NCBI GenBank assembly: GCA_002498385.1
Contig: DAHH01000007.1
Coordinates: 73,013-100,944 of the forward strand
Reading direction: 5' to 3'
DNA: 27,932 nt
Source of the DNA: Methanobacterium sp. UBA410
GTDB taxonomy: Archaea > Methanobacteriota > Methanobacteria > Methanobacteriales > Methanobacteriaceae
Every line of letters begins with the position of its first letter. Position 1 is the first letter of the stretch. A program made the position numbers and the translations under genes. Positions 16,410 through 24,048 of this stretch are shown here, piece by piece. Below the pieces are notes generated by a model. The model saw only the letters and a program-made list of their open reading frames with translations. It was not told where the DNA came from and searched no databases.

Positions 16410-17009
16410 ATGTTAAAATACAATAAAATGGAATTTTACACTAATCCCATGGTATACGAACCTGCAGAGGACACTTTCCTCTTTGCAGACAATCTTGAAG
16501 TGAAAGAAACAGACAAAGTGCTCGAAATCGGGCCGGGAACCGGTATAATCTCAGTAATCGCAGCAAAAACTGCCAGAAAAGTTGTTGCTGTGGATATAAA
16601 TCCAGGGGCCGTTGAATGCACAAGGCAGAATGCAGAGCACAACCATGTGAAGGTTGAAGTCGTGGAGGGTGACCTCTTTAATACTGTTGAATCTGATAAA
16701 TTCGATCTCGTTCTATTTAACACCCCATACCTTCCAACGGATGAAGATGACGTGATCCATGAGGAGCTTGGAGCTGCATGGGAAGGTGGAGCAGATGGCA
16801 GGCAGACCATAGACAGGTTCCTTGACGGACTGAAAGATCACCTTAACCCCTTTGGAAGGGTCCAGCTGGTGCAATCATCCCTCTCTGACATTCCAAAGAC
16901 TCTTGAAAGGTTGAGAAACATGGGTTTTAAAGCTGATGTAACTGCAAGCGAGCACTACTTCTTTGAGGAGGTTGCTGTTGTTAGTGGTCACCTGGTTGAT
17001 AAAAGTTAA
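16410..17009 (+). CDS. HemK/PrmC-type (Mtq2-like) protein glutamine methyltransferase
   Basis: Class I SAM methyltransferase of 199 residues without the N-terminal helical domain of bacterial PrmC, as in archaeal and eukaryotic Mtq2/HemK2 proteins. These methylate the GGQ glutamine of release factor 1, usually with Trm112. SAM motif I is LEIGPGTG (38-45), the acidic residue is in AVDINP (60-65), and the glutamine-binding motif appears as FNTPYLP (103-109), an NTPY variant of NPPY. GGAGAT lies four bases upstream of the ATG at 16410. The frame is open to 16338, but that part is AT-rich and lacks a ribosome binding site. Substrate is inferred from the family. Confidence 0.93.
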   Translation: MLKYNKMEFYTNPMVYEPAEDTFLFADNLEVKETDKVLEIGPGTGIISVIAAKTARKVVAVDINPGAVECTRQNAEHNHVKVEVVEGDLFNTVESDKFDLVLFNTPYLPTDEDDVIHEELGAAWEGGADGRQTIDRFLDGLKDHLNPFGRVQLVQSSLSDIPKTLERLRNMGFKADVTASEHYFFEEVAVVSGHLVDKS

Positions 17010-17164
17010 ATTTCAATTAATCTTAAAGAATTAAAAAATTGGTAATTTGACTGATTAATTTGAACCTTGATAATTTGAAGTAGATTAATAGATTTAAGTA
17101 AATATATAGTTTTAAAGTAATTAATAGACAATTTAAAGTAAGAATAAATAAAAAAGACAAAAAA

Positions 17165-18058
17165 TTAACTATTTTCTTCATCCTCACCCACGGGGCAAAC
17201 ATGAACCGTTGCAAGGGTTACAACATCCACGCTTTCAACTATACTTTTCTCAACCTCATCGGACAGTTTGTGAGCCTTTCTAAGCTCCATGTCTCCTCCA
17301 ACCTCAATATGAAGTTCTGTGGATGCGCAGGGGCCCATGTAGTTTATTCTTATATTATGGGCACCACAAACACCCGGGACAGACAGTGCTGCAGATTTTA
17401 TATCTGTTAAAATCTTTTCTGAGGGTACTTTTCCCATTATGTTGTTCACGTTCTCTTTGAAGACATCCCATGCAGTTTTCAGGATCATGAGGCCTATGAA
17501 AAATGCAACAATGGGGTCTAAAATTGGGAATCCCATTTTTGATCCAAGGGTTCCCACAAGTATGGCAGCACAGGCGAATATATCCACCTTCTGGTGGTGG
17601 GCATCTGCAATTATTGCGGGACTCATTATCTTCCTTCCAACCTTCATTGAGTAGGAGGTCAAAACGAAGTTAACCCCAATTCCAGCAAAAGCCATGACAG
17701 CTGCCAGGTAGCTTGGTGAACTTAAATTTGGAGTCATGATCTTGGTGTAGACCTGTGAGAATATTTCAAAGGCAACAATCACCAAAAAGAAAACTATGGC
17801 CAGTCCCATCAATGGTTCTGCCCTCCCATGGCCGTAGGGGTGTTCCCTGTCCGGGGGTTTCAGACCTATTTTAAACCCAAGAAATGCCATTGCAGAGGTC
17901 AATATGTCTGAAAATGTGTGTGCAGATTCCACAACAAGTGCTGTACTTCCAGATAATATTCCAACCAGAAAATTGAAGATTGTCAGGGCTATTTTTCCGC
18001 ACACAGAAAGTAAAACTGCCCTTTGCCCTATTTTTTCCCTGGTATCCATGTTCATCAT
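17165..18058 (-). CDS. CDF family divalent cation exporter
   Basis: Cation diffusion facilitator of 297 residues, a proton-driven exporter of Zn2+, Mn2+, Fe2+ or similar from the cytoplasm. Six membrane helices fit residues 12-210, followed by a cytoplasmic metal-binding domain (about 210-290: GAHNIRINYMGPCASTELHIEV) and a short acidic tail. The transport-site HxxxD of helix 5 is present (H155, D159 in DAHHQKVDI). In helix 2 the usual first aspartate is a glutamate (E44 in VESAHTFSD), with H47 and D51. This side-chain mix does not settle the metal, though Mn2+ or Zn2+ are plausible. GAGGG lies six bases before the ATG. A DtxR/MntR-like dyad lies 86 bp upstream. Confidence 0.93.
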   Translation of the reverse strand: MMNMDTREKIGQRAVLLSVCGKIALTIFNFLVGILSGSTALVVESAHTFSDILTSAMAFLGFKIGLKPPDREHPYGHGRAEPLMGLAIVFFLVIVAFEIFSQVYTKIMTPNLSSPSYLAAVMAFAGIGVNFVLTSYSMKVGRKIMSPAIIADAHHQKVDIFACAAILVGTLGSKMGFPILDPIVAFFIGLMILKTAWDVFKENVNNIMGKVPSEKILTDIKSAALSVPGVCGAHNIRINYMGPCASTELHIEVGGDMELRKAHKLSDEVEKSIVESVDVVTLATVHVCPVGEDEENS

Positions 18059-18143
18059 GTAGGTCCCTCAACAATCTTCAGTTAACTTATCAGTTAGCTA
18101 GTTTAATTAGTAAGCCAGATTTAAAGTTTTCGGAAAAAATAAG

Positions 18144-18157
18144 TTAGGCAAGGCTAA
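18144..18157. promoter_or_regulatory. DtxR/MntR-like operator candidate upstream of the CDF gene
   Basis: TTAGGCAAGGCTAA, an imperfect dyad (TTAGGC/TTAGCC half-sites) resembling operators of DtxR-family metalloregulators. It sits about 18 bp upstream of a minus-strand TATA-like CTTTAAAT (18119-18126) that could drive the CDF gene, a position where binding would affect TFB/TBP recruitment. One site only and no regulator gene nearby, so tentative. Confidence 0.35.
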
Positions 18158-18437
18158 TATTTGATATTTCACCCCATTAAATCTGTTTAAAGTCTTTTTA
18201 AATAATTTGGTAATCCTTTTATAAAAATAGAGGTCTTTTAGTTTAAAATTAGAAACTCAAAATTAGGAAAAAATGCACTCGTGCATCTGTTGAATCAACT
18301 CGAAAATATATTAGGAAAATTAAGAAAGGTTAGGAGAATTAAAAAAGGAATATTGAAAAATAAAGATGGGAAAATCATAAAACAGGAAAATCAAACCCTC
18401 AAATCTCTATGTTTCTATAATCTCGAATTCTCTCACC
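18158..18437. other. AT-rich intergenic region between CDF and Nramp genes
   Basis: With the CDF leader, the gene-free stretch is 379 bp (18059-18437). It contains a 14-bp palindrome ATGCACTCGTGCAT at 18273-18286 and a purine-rich stretch (about 18290-18400) with repeated AGGAAAATTAAGAAA-like words. A plus-strand frame at 18281-18472 lies in this purine-rich DNA and runs into the Nramp gene; I do not accept it as a gene. Confidence 0.5.
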
Positions 18438-19694
18438 TTAAATCAGAGACGTCAGAACCAGGGCTATGCTGAGGCCTACAACAACCAAAATTGTTGCCGT
18501 GGCTATGAAGTTAAAGAGTTTCGAGTTCACATATTCTCCCATGACCCTTCTGTCGTTTATGATTAGAAGCATCAGTATCAGGACAAATGGTAGTAGCATA
18601 CCGTTTACAACCTGGGACAGGTACAGAATTGAAAGGAGTGGGACGCTCGGGATCATGATGATGATTGCTGCCAGCACTATGAGTCCAAGGTAAAGACCAT
18701 GGAAAATTGGTGCTTCACTGAAGCCCCTTGAAACTCCTGCTTCAAATCCAAGACTTTCACACACATAGTAAGCCGTTGATAGGGGTAAAATGCTTGCTGC
18801 AAAAAGTGAAGCATTCAAAAATCCAAAGGCAAATAACAAGCTTGCGTACTGTCCTGCAAGCGGTGCAAGTGCCTTTGAAACATCTGCAACGTTGTTAACC
18901 TCCACTCCGTTGCTGAAGATGGTTGCTGCACATGCAAGCACTATGAAGAATGCAACCACGTTCACAGCTACTGCTCCCATTATGGCATCTGCCTTGGAGT
19001 ATTTCAGGTTCTTTAAACTGATCCCCTTCTCAACAACAGATGACTGAATGTAGAACATCATCCAAGGGGCTATGGTTGTTCCAACCACACCTATCACCAT
19101 GGTTATGTAGGTTGGATCCATGGTCAAGGTTGGTGTGAGAAGGCTTTTGGCGGCCAACCCCCAGTTGGGGTGTGCAAGATATCCTGCCACAATGTAGGTT
19201 AGATAAACTGCAGAAGCCGCCAGAAAAACCTTCTCAACACTTTTATAACTGCCTTTAACCACCAGTAACCAGACAAAAAATGCTGCAACTGGCAGAGCTA
19301 TGAAACGGGGAACTCCAAATATTCCACTGCTTACAGCTATACCAGAAAATTCCGCAAGCAGGTTACCGAAGTTGGCGAGTAGAAGGGCCACCATCATGAT
19401 GAAGGTTAATTTGATTCCCACCTTCTCACGTATGAGATCTGCAAGTCCCTTTCCGGATACAACACCCATTCTAACGCCCATTTCCTGGATAACAGCTAAA
19501 GCTATTATCATGGGTATGAAAAGCCAGAGCAGGTTGTAGCCGAACTGTGAACCCGCCAGTGAGTAGGTTGTAATACCACCAGCATCGTTGTCAACGTTGG
19601 CTGTTATGATTCCAGGACCCATCACCGAAAGAAATATTATAATGCTTAAAAGAGCAGGATTCTTGAATATTCTGCGGAAAACTTGAAAATCCAT
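18438..19694 (-). CDS. Nramp-related transporter, probable Mg2+ (NRMT) type
   Basis: SLC11/Nramp-fold transporter of 418 residues with about 11 membrane helices. In classical Mn2+/Fe2+ Nramps helix 1 has DPGN and helix 6 has a metal-binding methionine before Pro-His. Here helix 1 reads ANVDNDAGGITTY (32-44), and helix 6 reads TTIAPWMMFY (206-215), with alanine in place of the methionine and tryptophan for the histidine. These changes match the Nramp-related magnesium transporters rather than Mn2+ importers. The ATG at 19694 is chosen because GGGGAGAT lies upstream; 15 extra codons are open beyond it. The preceding gene on the same strand is a PRC/MgtE-N/CBS protein, fitting a magnesium role. 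Ion selectivity is inferred from motifs. Confidence 0.9.
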   Translation of the reverse strand: MDFQVFRRIFKNPALLSIIIFLSVMGPGIITANVDNDAGGITTYSLAGSQFGYNLLWLFIPMIIALAVIQEMGVRMGVVSGKGLADLIREKVGIKLTFIMMVALLLANFGNLLAEFSGIAVSSGIFGVPRFIALPVAAFFVWLLVVKGSYKSVEKVFLAASAVYLTYIVAGYLAHPNWGLAAKSLLTPTLTMDPTYITMVIGVVGTTIAPWMMFYIQSSVVEKGISLKNLKYSKADAIMGAVAVNVVAFFIVLACAATIFSNGVEVNNVADVSKALAPLAGQYASLLFAFGFLNASLFAASILPLSTAYYVCESLGFEAGVSRGFSEAPIFHGLYLGLIVLAAIIIMIPSVPLLSILYLSQVVNGMLLPFVLILMLLIINDRRVMGEYVNSKLFNFIATATILVVVGLSIALVLTSLI

Positions 19695-19748
19695 GTAAAT
19701 CTCCCCGTAAAATTGTGAAAATTTATCATTATTCAACATTGAAATTTT

Positions 19749-19783
19749 AAAGCTTATAAAAGCTTAAAGCCTTATAAAAGCCT
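19749..19783 (-). promoter_or_regulatory. Tandemly duplicated TATA element upstream of the Nramp-related gene
   Basis: AAAGCTTATAAAAGCTT (19749-19765) is followed by AAAGCCTTATAAAAGCCT (19766-19783), an imperfect tandem duplication. On the minus strand each copy carries TTTTATAAG, a TATA-like element, 55-85 bp upstream of the ATG. Transcription could start from either, so the transporter may be transcribed independently of the MgtE-N gene. Confidence 0.55.
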
Positions 19784-19801
19784 GTAAAAACTGTTAAATT
19801 T

Positions 19802-19822
19802 GAAGGTGTGAAAATCACCTTC
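19802..19822 (-). terminator. 7-bp hairpin across the MgtE-N/CBS stop codon
   Basis: GAAGGTG, loop of seven bases, then CACCTTC: a perfect stem spanning the TGA at 19815-19817. The following minus-strand sequence is AT-rich but has no strong T-tract, so this is more likely a processing or stability element than a complete terminator. Confidence 0.4.
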
Positions 19823-21053
19823 CAAACATTCGCGGGACCCGTTTTTTCCATGCAATGGGTAGCACAATGTCTATAGCATCATCAACGGTGATGATGCCCT
19901 TCAATTTTGTTTCATTTTCAACAACTGGTAGGGCCAGTAAGTTGTACTTGGCTATCTTCTGGGCAACCTCGTGCTGATCCTCCATCACGTCTGCCTTTAT
20001 TATGTGGGTGTGCATGAAATCTGCAATATTTCTGTCCGGCTCTGAAACCAGAATATCACGTAGTGATGCTACTCCAACCAGATCACCTGCCTTTGAAACA
20101 ACGTAAACGTAATAAATCGTTTCAACATCCTGGGCCACCTGCCGCAGGGACTCCAGAACCTGCTGAACCGTGAGGCCCTCATCCACATAGGCGAATTCCG
20201 TTGTCATAATACCGCCTGCAGTGTTTTCAGGATACTCAAGTAGCTTTCTCAGATCCTTTGATTCCTCTGGTTCCATTAAACCTAGCAGTTCTTCAGCCTT
20301 GTAATCTGGAAGATCCCCCAGTAAGTCTGCAGCATCGTCCGGTGACATTTCATCAAGAATTCCAGCTGCACGTTTGCTGTCCATTCCCTCCAGGAGAGAT
20401 ACTTGTCTTTCGGGTGATATCTCTTCCATGGTATCGGCTGCTGCCTCATTGTCAAGGGAGTTCAGTATGGTCATGGACTCGTTGACTCCCAGCTGATCCA
20501 CAATTTCAGCTATGTCTGCAGGGTGAAGCTTTTTAAGGTGCTGTTTGGGTACCTTGAGCTTTAACTTGGAGTAATCACTTTCCAGGGGGTCTATGTCCTT
20601 CCATGCAATTATATCCTCACCCTTGGTTCCTATTTTTTCAATTATCTTCTTAAATCCTAACCTTCTTAAGATACCCTGAATTCCAATGTCAACACCTATT
20701 ATATGGTAGTAACCATTGGTTTCAGATACCTTCAGGTCGTTGACCCTCCTTATTTTCTGGCCCTCAAGGTCAACCACCTGCCTGTCCATCACATCCCTTA
20801 AAAGCATTATATCCTTATTTTTAAGAACATAACCTTTTATATCACTTATTTTAGATTTTAATACCACATCTTTTCCAATATTATCTACGTAATGCCATGG
20901 AATATTTATTTCTTCCTTATCAATGGTTTTTACATTTATAGCCTTTACCATGGGATAATGGCTCTCTGAAAGTACAATGAAATCTGTGATCCTCCCTATC
21001 TTTTCGCCTTCCGGGCCAATCACATGTTTTTTAATAAATTCGCTCAGGTACAA
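19815..21053 (-). CDS. Soluble PRC-barrel / MgtE-N / CBS protein (putative Mg2+ sensor)
   Basis: This 412-residue protein has no membrane helix. Two PRC-barrel-like domains come first (about 1-80 and 85-155: GPEGEKIGRITDFIV, DLEGQKIRRVNDLKV). A MgtE N-domain follows (about 172-278), with its superhelical repeats (LHPADIAEIVDQL, EISPERQVSLLEGMDSKRAAGILDEMSPDDAADLLGDL). The junction motif ENTAGGIMTTEF (276-287) and a pair of CBS domains (about 290-400) end it. This is the cytosolic Mg2+-sensing half of MgtE channels without the pore. The start is TTG at 21053, supported by GGGGGTGA five bases upstream. The next gene is an Nramp-related transporter, so it may gate or sense for that protein; that link is inference. 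Confidence 0.9.
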   Translation of the reverse strand: MYLSEFIKKHVIGPEGEKIGRITDFIVLSESHYPMVKAINVKTIDKEEINIPWHYVDNIGKDVVLKSKISDIKGYVLKNKDIMLLRDVMDRQVVDLEGQKIRRVNDLKVSETNGYYHIIGVDIGIQGILRRLGFKKIIEKIGTKGEDIIAWKDIDPLESDYSKLKLKVPKQHLKKLHPADIAEIVDQLGVNESMTILNSLDNEAAADTMEEISPERQVSLLEGMDSKRAAGILDEMSPDDAADLLGDLPDYKAEELLGLMEPEESKDLRKLLEYPENTAGGIMTTEFAYVDEGLTVQQVLESLRQVAQDVETIYYVYVVSKAGDLVGVASLRDILVSEPDRNIADFMHTHIIKADVMEDQHEVAQKIAKYNLLALPVVENETKLKGIITVDDAIDIVLPIAWKKRVPRMFGR

Positions 21054-21129
21054 TTTTTCACCCCCTTAACGCCTTGCGGATAAGTTTTCTGGACTCTACT
21101 AACCATTACATTCGTATCTTTTTGTATAC

Positions 21130-21582
21130 CTATTTTTTCGGCCCCATGAGTGGCACCACCCCTTCTTTAACTCGTTCCATGACGATCATCTCTGTTAGAT
21201 CTTCAACTCCATCAATGGAACGAATTTTAGTATCCATTACCCTGTTAAGCTCTTCTAGATCGTGTGCCCAGAGTTTGATCAGGATATCGTACTCCCCAGA
21301 GATGCTGTAAACTTCCGACACCTCTTCAAGTCGTGAAAGTTCCTTTTTAACGTTTTCATGTTTTTCTGATTCTGTTTGGACTATTATTATGGCTGTAACC
21401 TTTAGTCCTAACTTTTGTGGGTCCAATATCAATGTATACTGTTTTATTACATTTTTTTCCAGCTTTTTCAGTCTGTTGGAGATTGTCGCGTCTGGCACGT
21501 CTATCTCCTTTGACATCTGTGAGATGGTGATCCTTGAGTTTTGAATCAGGGATCGCAGTATCTCCATGTCTGTATCATCCAT
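21130..21582 (-). CDS. Lrp/AsnC family transcriptional regulator
   Basis: Feast/famine regulator of 150 residues: an N-terminal winged helix-turn-helix (about 1-50, TDMEILRSLIQNSRITISQMSKEI then ATISNRLKKLE) and a C-terminal RAM ligand-binding/oligomerisation domain (about 60-140, with the VYSISGEYDILIKLWAHDLEELN segment). Such proteins bind as dimers to octamers on several phased sites. GGTGA lies upstream of the ATG. The promoter has a strong TATA box and three operator-like sites, suggesting autoregulation. It lies 76 bp before the MgtE-N/CBS gene on the same strand, so that gene could be co-transcribed or a target. The effector cannot be told from sequence. Confidence 0.95.
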   Translation of the reverse strand: MDDTDMEILRSLIQNSRITISQMSKEIDVPDATISNRLKKLEKNVIKQYTLILDPQKLGLKVTAIIIVQTESEKHENVKKELSRLEEVSEVYSISGEYDILIKLWAHDLEELNRVMDTKIRSIDGVEDLTEMIVMERVKEGVVPLMGPKK

Positions 21583-21662
21583 TTGAAGTTCACCACATGC
21601 AAGCTATAGTTCATATTATCATTCATTCTCAAATTTTGCGTACCCTTACTATTACCAGGATA

Positions 21663-21671
21663 TTATATAAA
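21663..21671 (-). promoter_or_regulatory. Strong TATA box for the lrp gene
   Basis: TTTATATAA on the minus strand, a near-perfect archaeal TATA element 81 bp upstream of the ATG, predicting a transcription start near 21637 and a leader of about 55 nt. Confidence 0.75.
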
Positions 21672-21673
21672 TG

Positions 21674-21748
21674 TTTGGTAAATTACCAAAATTATCTCAA
21701 AATGTTGGAAGATTACCCAATTTTTACATGATAGTTGGTAATATTCAA
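21674..21748. promoter_or_regulatory. Three operator-like repeats, 30-bp phased, upstream of lrp
   Basis: Site 1 is the dyad TTTGGTAAATTACCAAA (21674-21690, 8-bp arms, one central base). Site 2 is TTGGAAGATTACCCAA (21705-21720) and site 3 is TTGGTAATATTCAA (21735-21748). Their TTGG starts lie at 21675, 21705 and 21735, exactly 30 bp apart, so they face the same side of the helix. Site 1 touches the BRE next to the TATA box. This is the layout expected for cooperative Lrp-family binding and autoregulation. Confidence 0.7.
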
Positions 21749-22000
21749 AGAAAAATTTGATCTGAAGAAAGTTAAAAAAACCATTTAAAAAAACTTAAAT
21801 TCAACTAAAACCATAGATAGGGCTTAAAAAATATATAAAATATTTTAAAACTTGCATATTTGATTTAAATATCTACAAAATGTTTAAAATTAATTTTTAA
21901 AGTTGTAACAAGCTTCAGTTCCAATGCAAATATTCTCGATTTATGTAAAATTAAAAAATCCTGGACCTGGAAAACCATCTGAAATTTGCAGGATCCACAA
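21749..22000. other. AT-rich intergenic region, no gene seen
   Basis: Downstream of the pilin-like gene and upstream of the lrp operators (the gene-free stretch is 21583-22000). It is A/T-rich with runs such as TTAAAAAAACC and AAATATATAAAAT but no reading frame or RNA gene I can support. The A-runs at about 21774-21791 read as T-rich on the minus strand and could terminate the minus-strand transcript arriving from the secreted-protein pair. Confidence 0.5.
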
Positions 22001-22969
22001 CTACACCCAAACTTTCAGGATGAAAAAAGCTGGTTGAGGCTTTAAATAAGCCGCGTCAACCTTACTGGAAGGTGTGCCCTTTGGAACAGCCAAAACGTAT
22101 GCATCAAAAGGTCTAGGGTTTCCACCTGTATCCACATGAAACCATAGAAATGCCTTTGTATCATTGCCCAGAAGCTCTGAAATCCTATCGTTCACGTTAA
22201 CAGGCCCAGAAGTGAAGCTTTGTTTGTTAAAGCTCATATTATCAGGGGAGTCTAGGATCCATCCCGACCCAGCTGGAGATGCAGTTGACAGAACGTAGAA
22301 ATCTGTGAAGTTCAGATCCTGGCTTCTGACTGTGAAGTGCCGGCATATCCATCCTGGTTTTCCAGTTTCAAGGTCTGGTTTTTCATGCTCCTGGGGGCAG
22401 ATCTCCCAGCCACGCCCTGCTTTAACGTTTCCAGAAGGATCACGGCAGTTAATACTCACAAAGACTGTCATACACATGTAATCACACAAAACAGTACGAT
22501 TTACAACTGCAACTTCCGAAGCACCCATGTTGCTTTTGTTGTGTATCACAACAGGAGGCAGAGAAGGGTCCATCGGGTAAAGAGCCATGCTAGAATCTGT
22601 GCCGTTAGGAAGGATGTTTTTCATTAAGTTCTCGTAGTTTGAAGAGAGTTTTGAGATCTTGCCCATGGACAGGGTGTTCGGCATGGTGCTGCAGGTTTCA
22701 GCGTTAACTTCAGCAAGTCCAGGAGTCACACCATCACAGTCGCACTTCTCCCAGTCTTCAGGAGAACCCGATGTTTTTATGAGAATGTCTGCTGTGTCAC
22801 CTGTTACCCTCTCAAGGGAATGTTCAGATGAGTAGTCCTGGATCTTGTAGCTTACAAGATCCATTGCATTGGCTGAAACACCTATTATAACTGCCACAAC
22901 AACAATAGCCAGCAAAACATCAATGGAAAATGCCTGGCCCCTTACATCATCGTGTATATCCAACTTCAT
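22001..22969 (-). CDS. Secreted cysteine-rich protein with class III (prepilin-like) signal
   Basis: Not a family I can name. The N terminus has a short basic/acidic leader, then RGQAFSIDVLLAIVVVAVIIG. The arginine-glycine-glutamine junction, with an acidic residue at the sixth position after it and a hydrophobic helix, resembles archaeal class III prepilin signals (EppA-type cleavage between G and Q). The outer part (about 280 residues) has eight cysteines, including CDC and CDYMC, and about six N-glycosylation sequons, so a disulfide-bonded, glycosylated surface protein is likely. The ATG at 22969 is chosen; a TTG at 22981 is the alternative, and neither has a strong ribosome binding site. 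It follows the next gene's stop codon by about 90 bp on the same strand, suggesting a pair. Confidence 0.8.
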   Translation of the reverse strand: MKLDIHDDVRGQAFSIDVLLAIVVVAVIIGVSANAMDLVSYKIQDYSSEHSLERVTGDTADILIKTSGSPEDWEKCDCDGVTPGLAEVNAETCSTMPNTLSMGKISKLSSNYENLMKNILPNGTDSSMALYPMDPSLPPVVIHNKSNMGASEVAVVNRTVLCDYMCMTVFVSINCRDPSGNVKAGRGWEICPQEHEKPDLETGKPGWICRHFTVRSQDLNFTDFYVLSTASPAGSGWILDSPDNMSFNKQSFTSGPVNVNDRISELLGNDTKAFLWFHVDTGGNPRPFDAYVLAVPKGTPSSKVDAAYLKPQPAFFILKVWV

Positions 22970-23058
22970 CCACTCATCCAACCATTATTTGATCCATGAA
23001 ACATGATTTCAGTATTCATTTTTCCCTATTTCATCTCCCATTTCACCAGTTTACAATC

Positions 23059-24048
23059 CTAGATCATTCCGTACTTCAATGCATGTCCATTGTCTAAAAA
23101 AATGTAGAAATGGGAGGTTCCATCCGTGTAGTACTCAATTGCATTGCCCTCATAGGTTCCACTTCCATCGGGGTTTGTGTCGTTGTATATAACGTGGTCC
23201 GAGGAGCAGGGTGCAGAATTGAAGGTTTTGTTCAGGAAGGGCCTGGTTTTTATGAAGGTTTCAAATCCGTAGTGGGGGCAGGTTGATTTTCCCTCCAGCC
23301 TGCAGAGGAAACATGCCCCATCGCTGCTTTCATGGAAATAACCGTTTTCCAGACAGTTTTTAAGGGCAACGTGGTTTCCGCTATGCCCGTGATATTCGTA
23401 GGGATCGTAGGGACATTTTTTTATGAAGAGTGGTGCTGTTGCATTTTCGTAAGCCTCTGCATTTGAAATGTTCCGGTTTTTCAGGTACTTTTCAAGGCTT
23501 GAGCCGTACAGGATTCTGGTGCTCGTGTTTGTGACTCCTCCATACGCTTTGCACTTTATAAAGGGGATGGGATCCGGAATTCTGGACTCTGCATCCTTAA
23601 TTGAGATCTCCTGTTTCAGCCTTTCCTCATGTGTCACAGAGTCCTTGGATGTGCAGACAGTTGAGTTAACCTCCACAGCAAAGGGGTCAGCAGATGGGCC
23701 AACACTCAAAATTGTACAGTTAACCCTCATCCCTGTACTTTTCTGATATTCACAGGTTTTTTCATCCATTGCCTTTTGAAGGTCTGATTTTACTGTGGCC
23801 TCACTATCATTAAGAGGATCACCTGTCTCAACCACCTTCTCAGCTTCACTTCTTAAAACTTCCAGTCCAACGGATGGAATCTCTTCTTCAAGATTTTCTG
23901 CAACATAGAAGGCTGCATCAGATTTTAAACCTGTGGCTACAGATGTTCCTCCCTGATGTGTCATGTCAACAAACACAGCCAGAAGCAGAACTGCTGGAAC
24001 CACCAAAAGAAATGAAAGTCCGCTCATTACGTAACCCCTGCGATCCAT
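23059..24048 (-). CDS. Secreted cysteine-rich protein with pilin-like N-terminal helix
   Basis: Unrecognised 329-residue protein. It begins MDRRGYVMSGLSFLLVVPAVLLLAVF, a short basic leader (RRG) and a single hydrophobic helix (about 8-30), with the rest outside the cell. The ectodomain has ten cysteines, several CxxC-spaced (CFLC near residue 235), and about eight N-x-S/T sequons. A heptad-like region (about 40-100) could form coiled coil, as in pilin stalks. The ATG at 24048 is chosen because GGGGTG lies just upstream; a GTG at 24060 is in frame but overlaps that site. TATA-like CTTTATATTG is near 24094. With its downstream neighbour it forms a two-gene surface-protein unit of unknown purpose. 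Confidence 0.8.
   Translation of the reverse strand: MDRRGYVMSGLSFLLVVPAVLLLAVFVDMTHQGGTSVATGLKSDAAFYVAENLEEEIPSVGLEVLRSEAEKVVETGDPLNDSEATVKSDLQKAMDEKTCEYQKSTGMRVNCTILSVGPSADPFAVEVNSTVCTSKDSVTHEERLKQEISIKDAESRIPDPIPFIKCKAYGGVTNTSTRILYGSSLEKYLKNRNISNAEAYENATAPLFIKKCPYDPYEYHGHSGNHVALKNCLENGYFHESSDGACFLCRLEGKSTCPHYGFETFIKTRPFLNKTFNSAPCSSDHVIYNDTNPDGSGTYEGNAIEYYTDGTSHFYIFLDNGHALKYGMI

Noticed and set aside
18281..18472. Plus-strand 63-codon lysine-rich frame
   Set aside because: It starts with GTG in purine-rich, repetitive DNA, has low-complexity Lys/Ile content and runs into the 3' end of the Nramp-related gene; no ribosome binding site.
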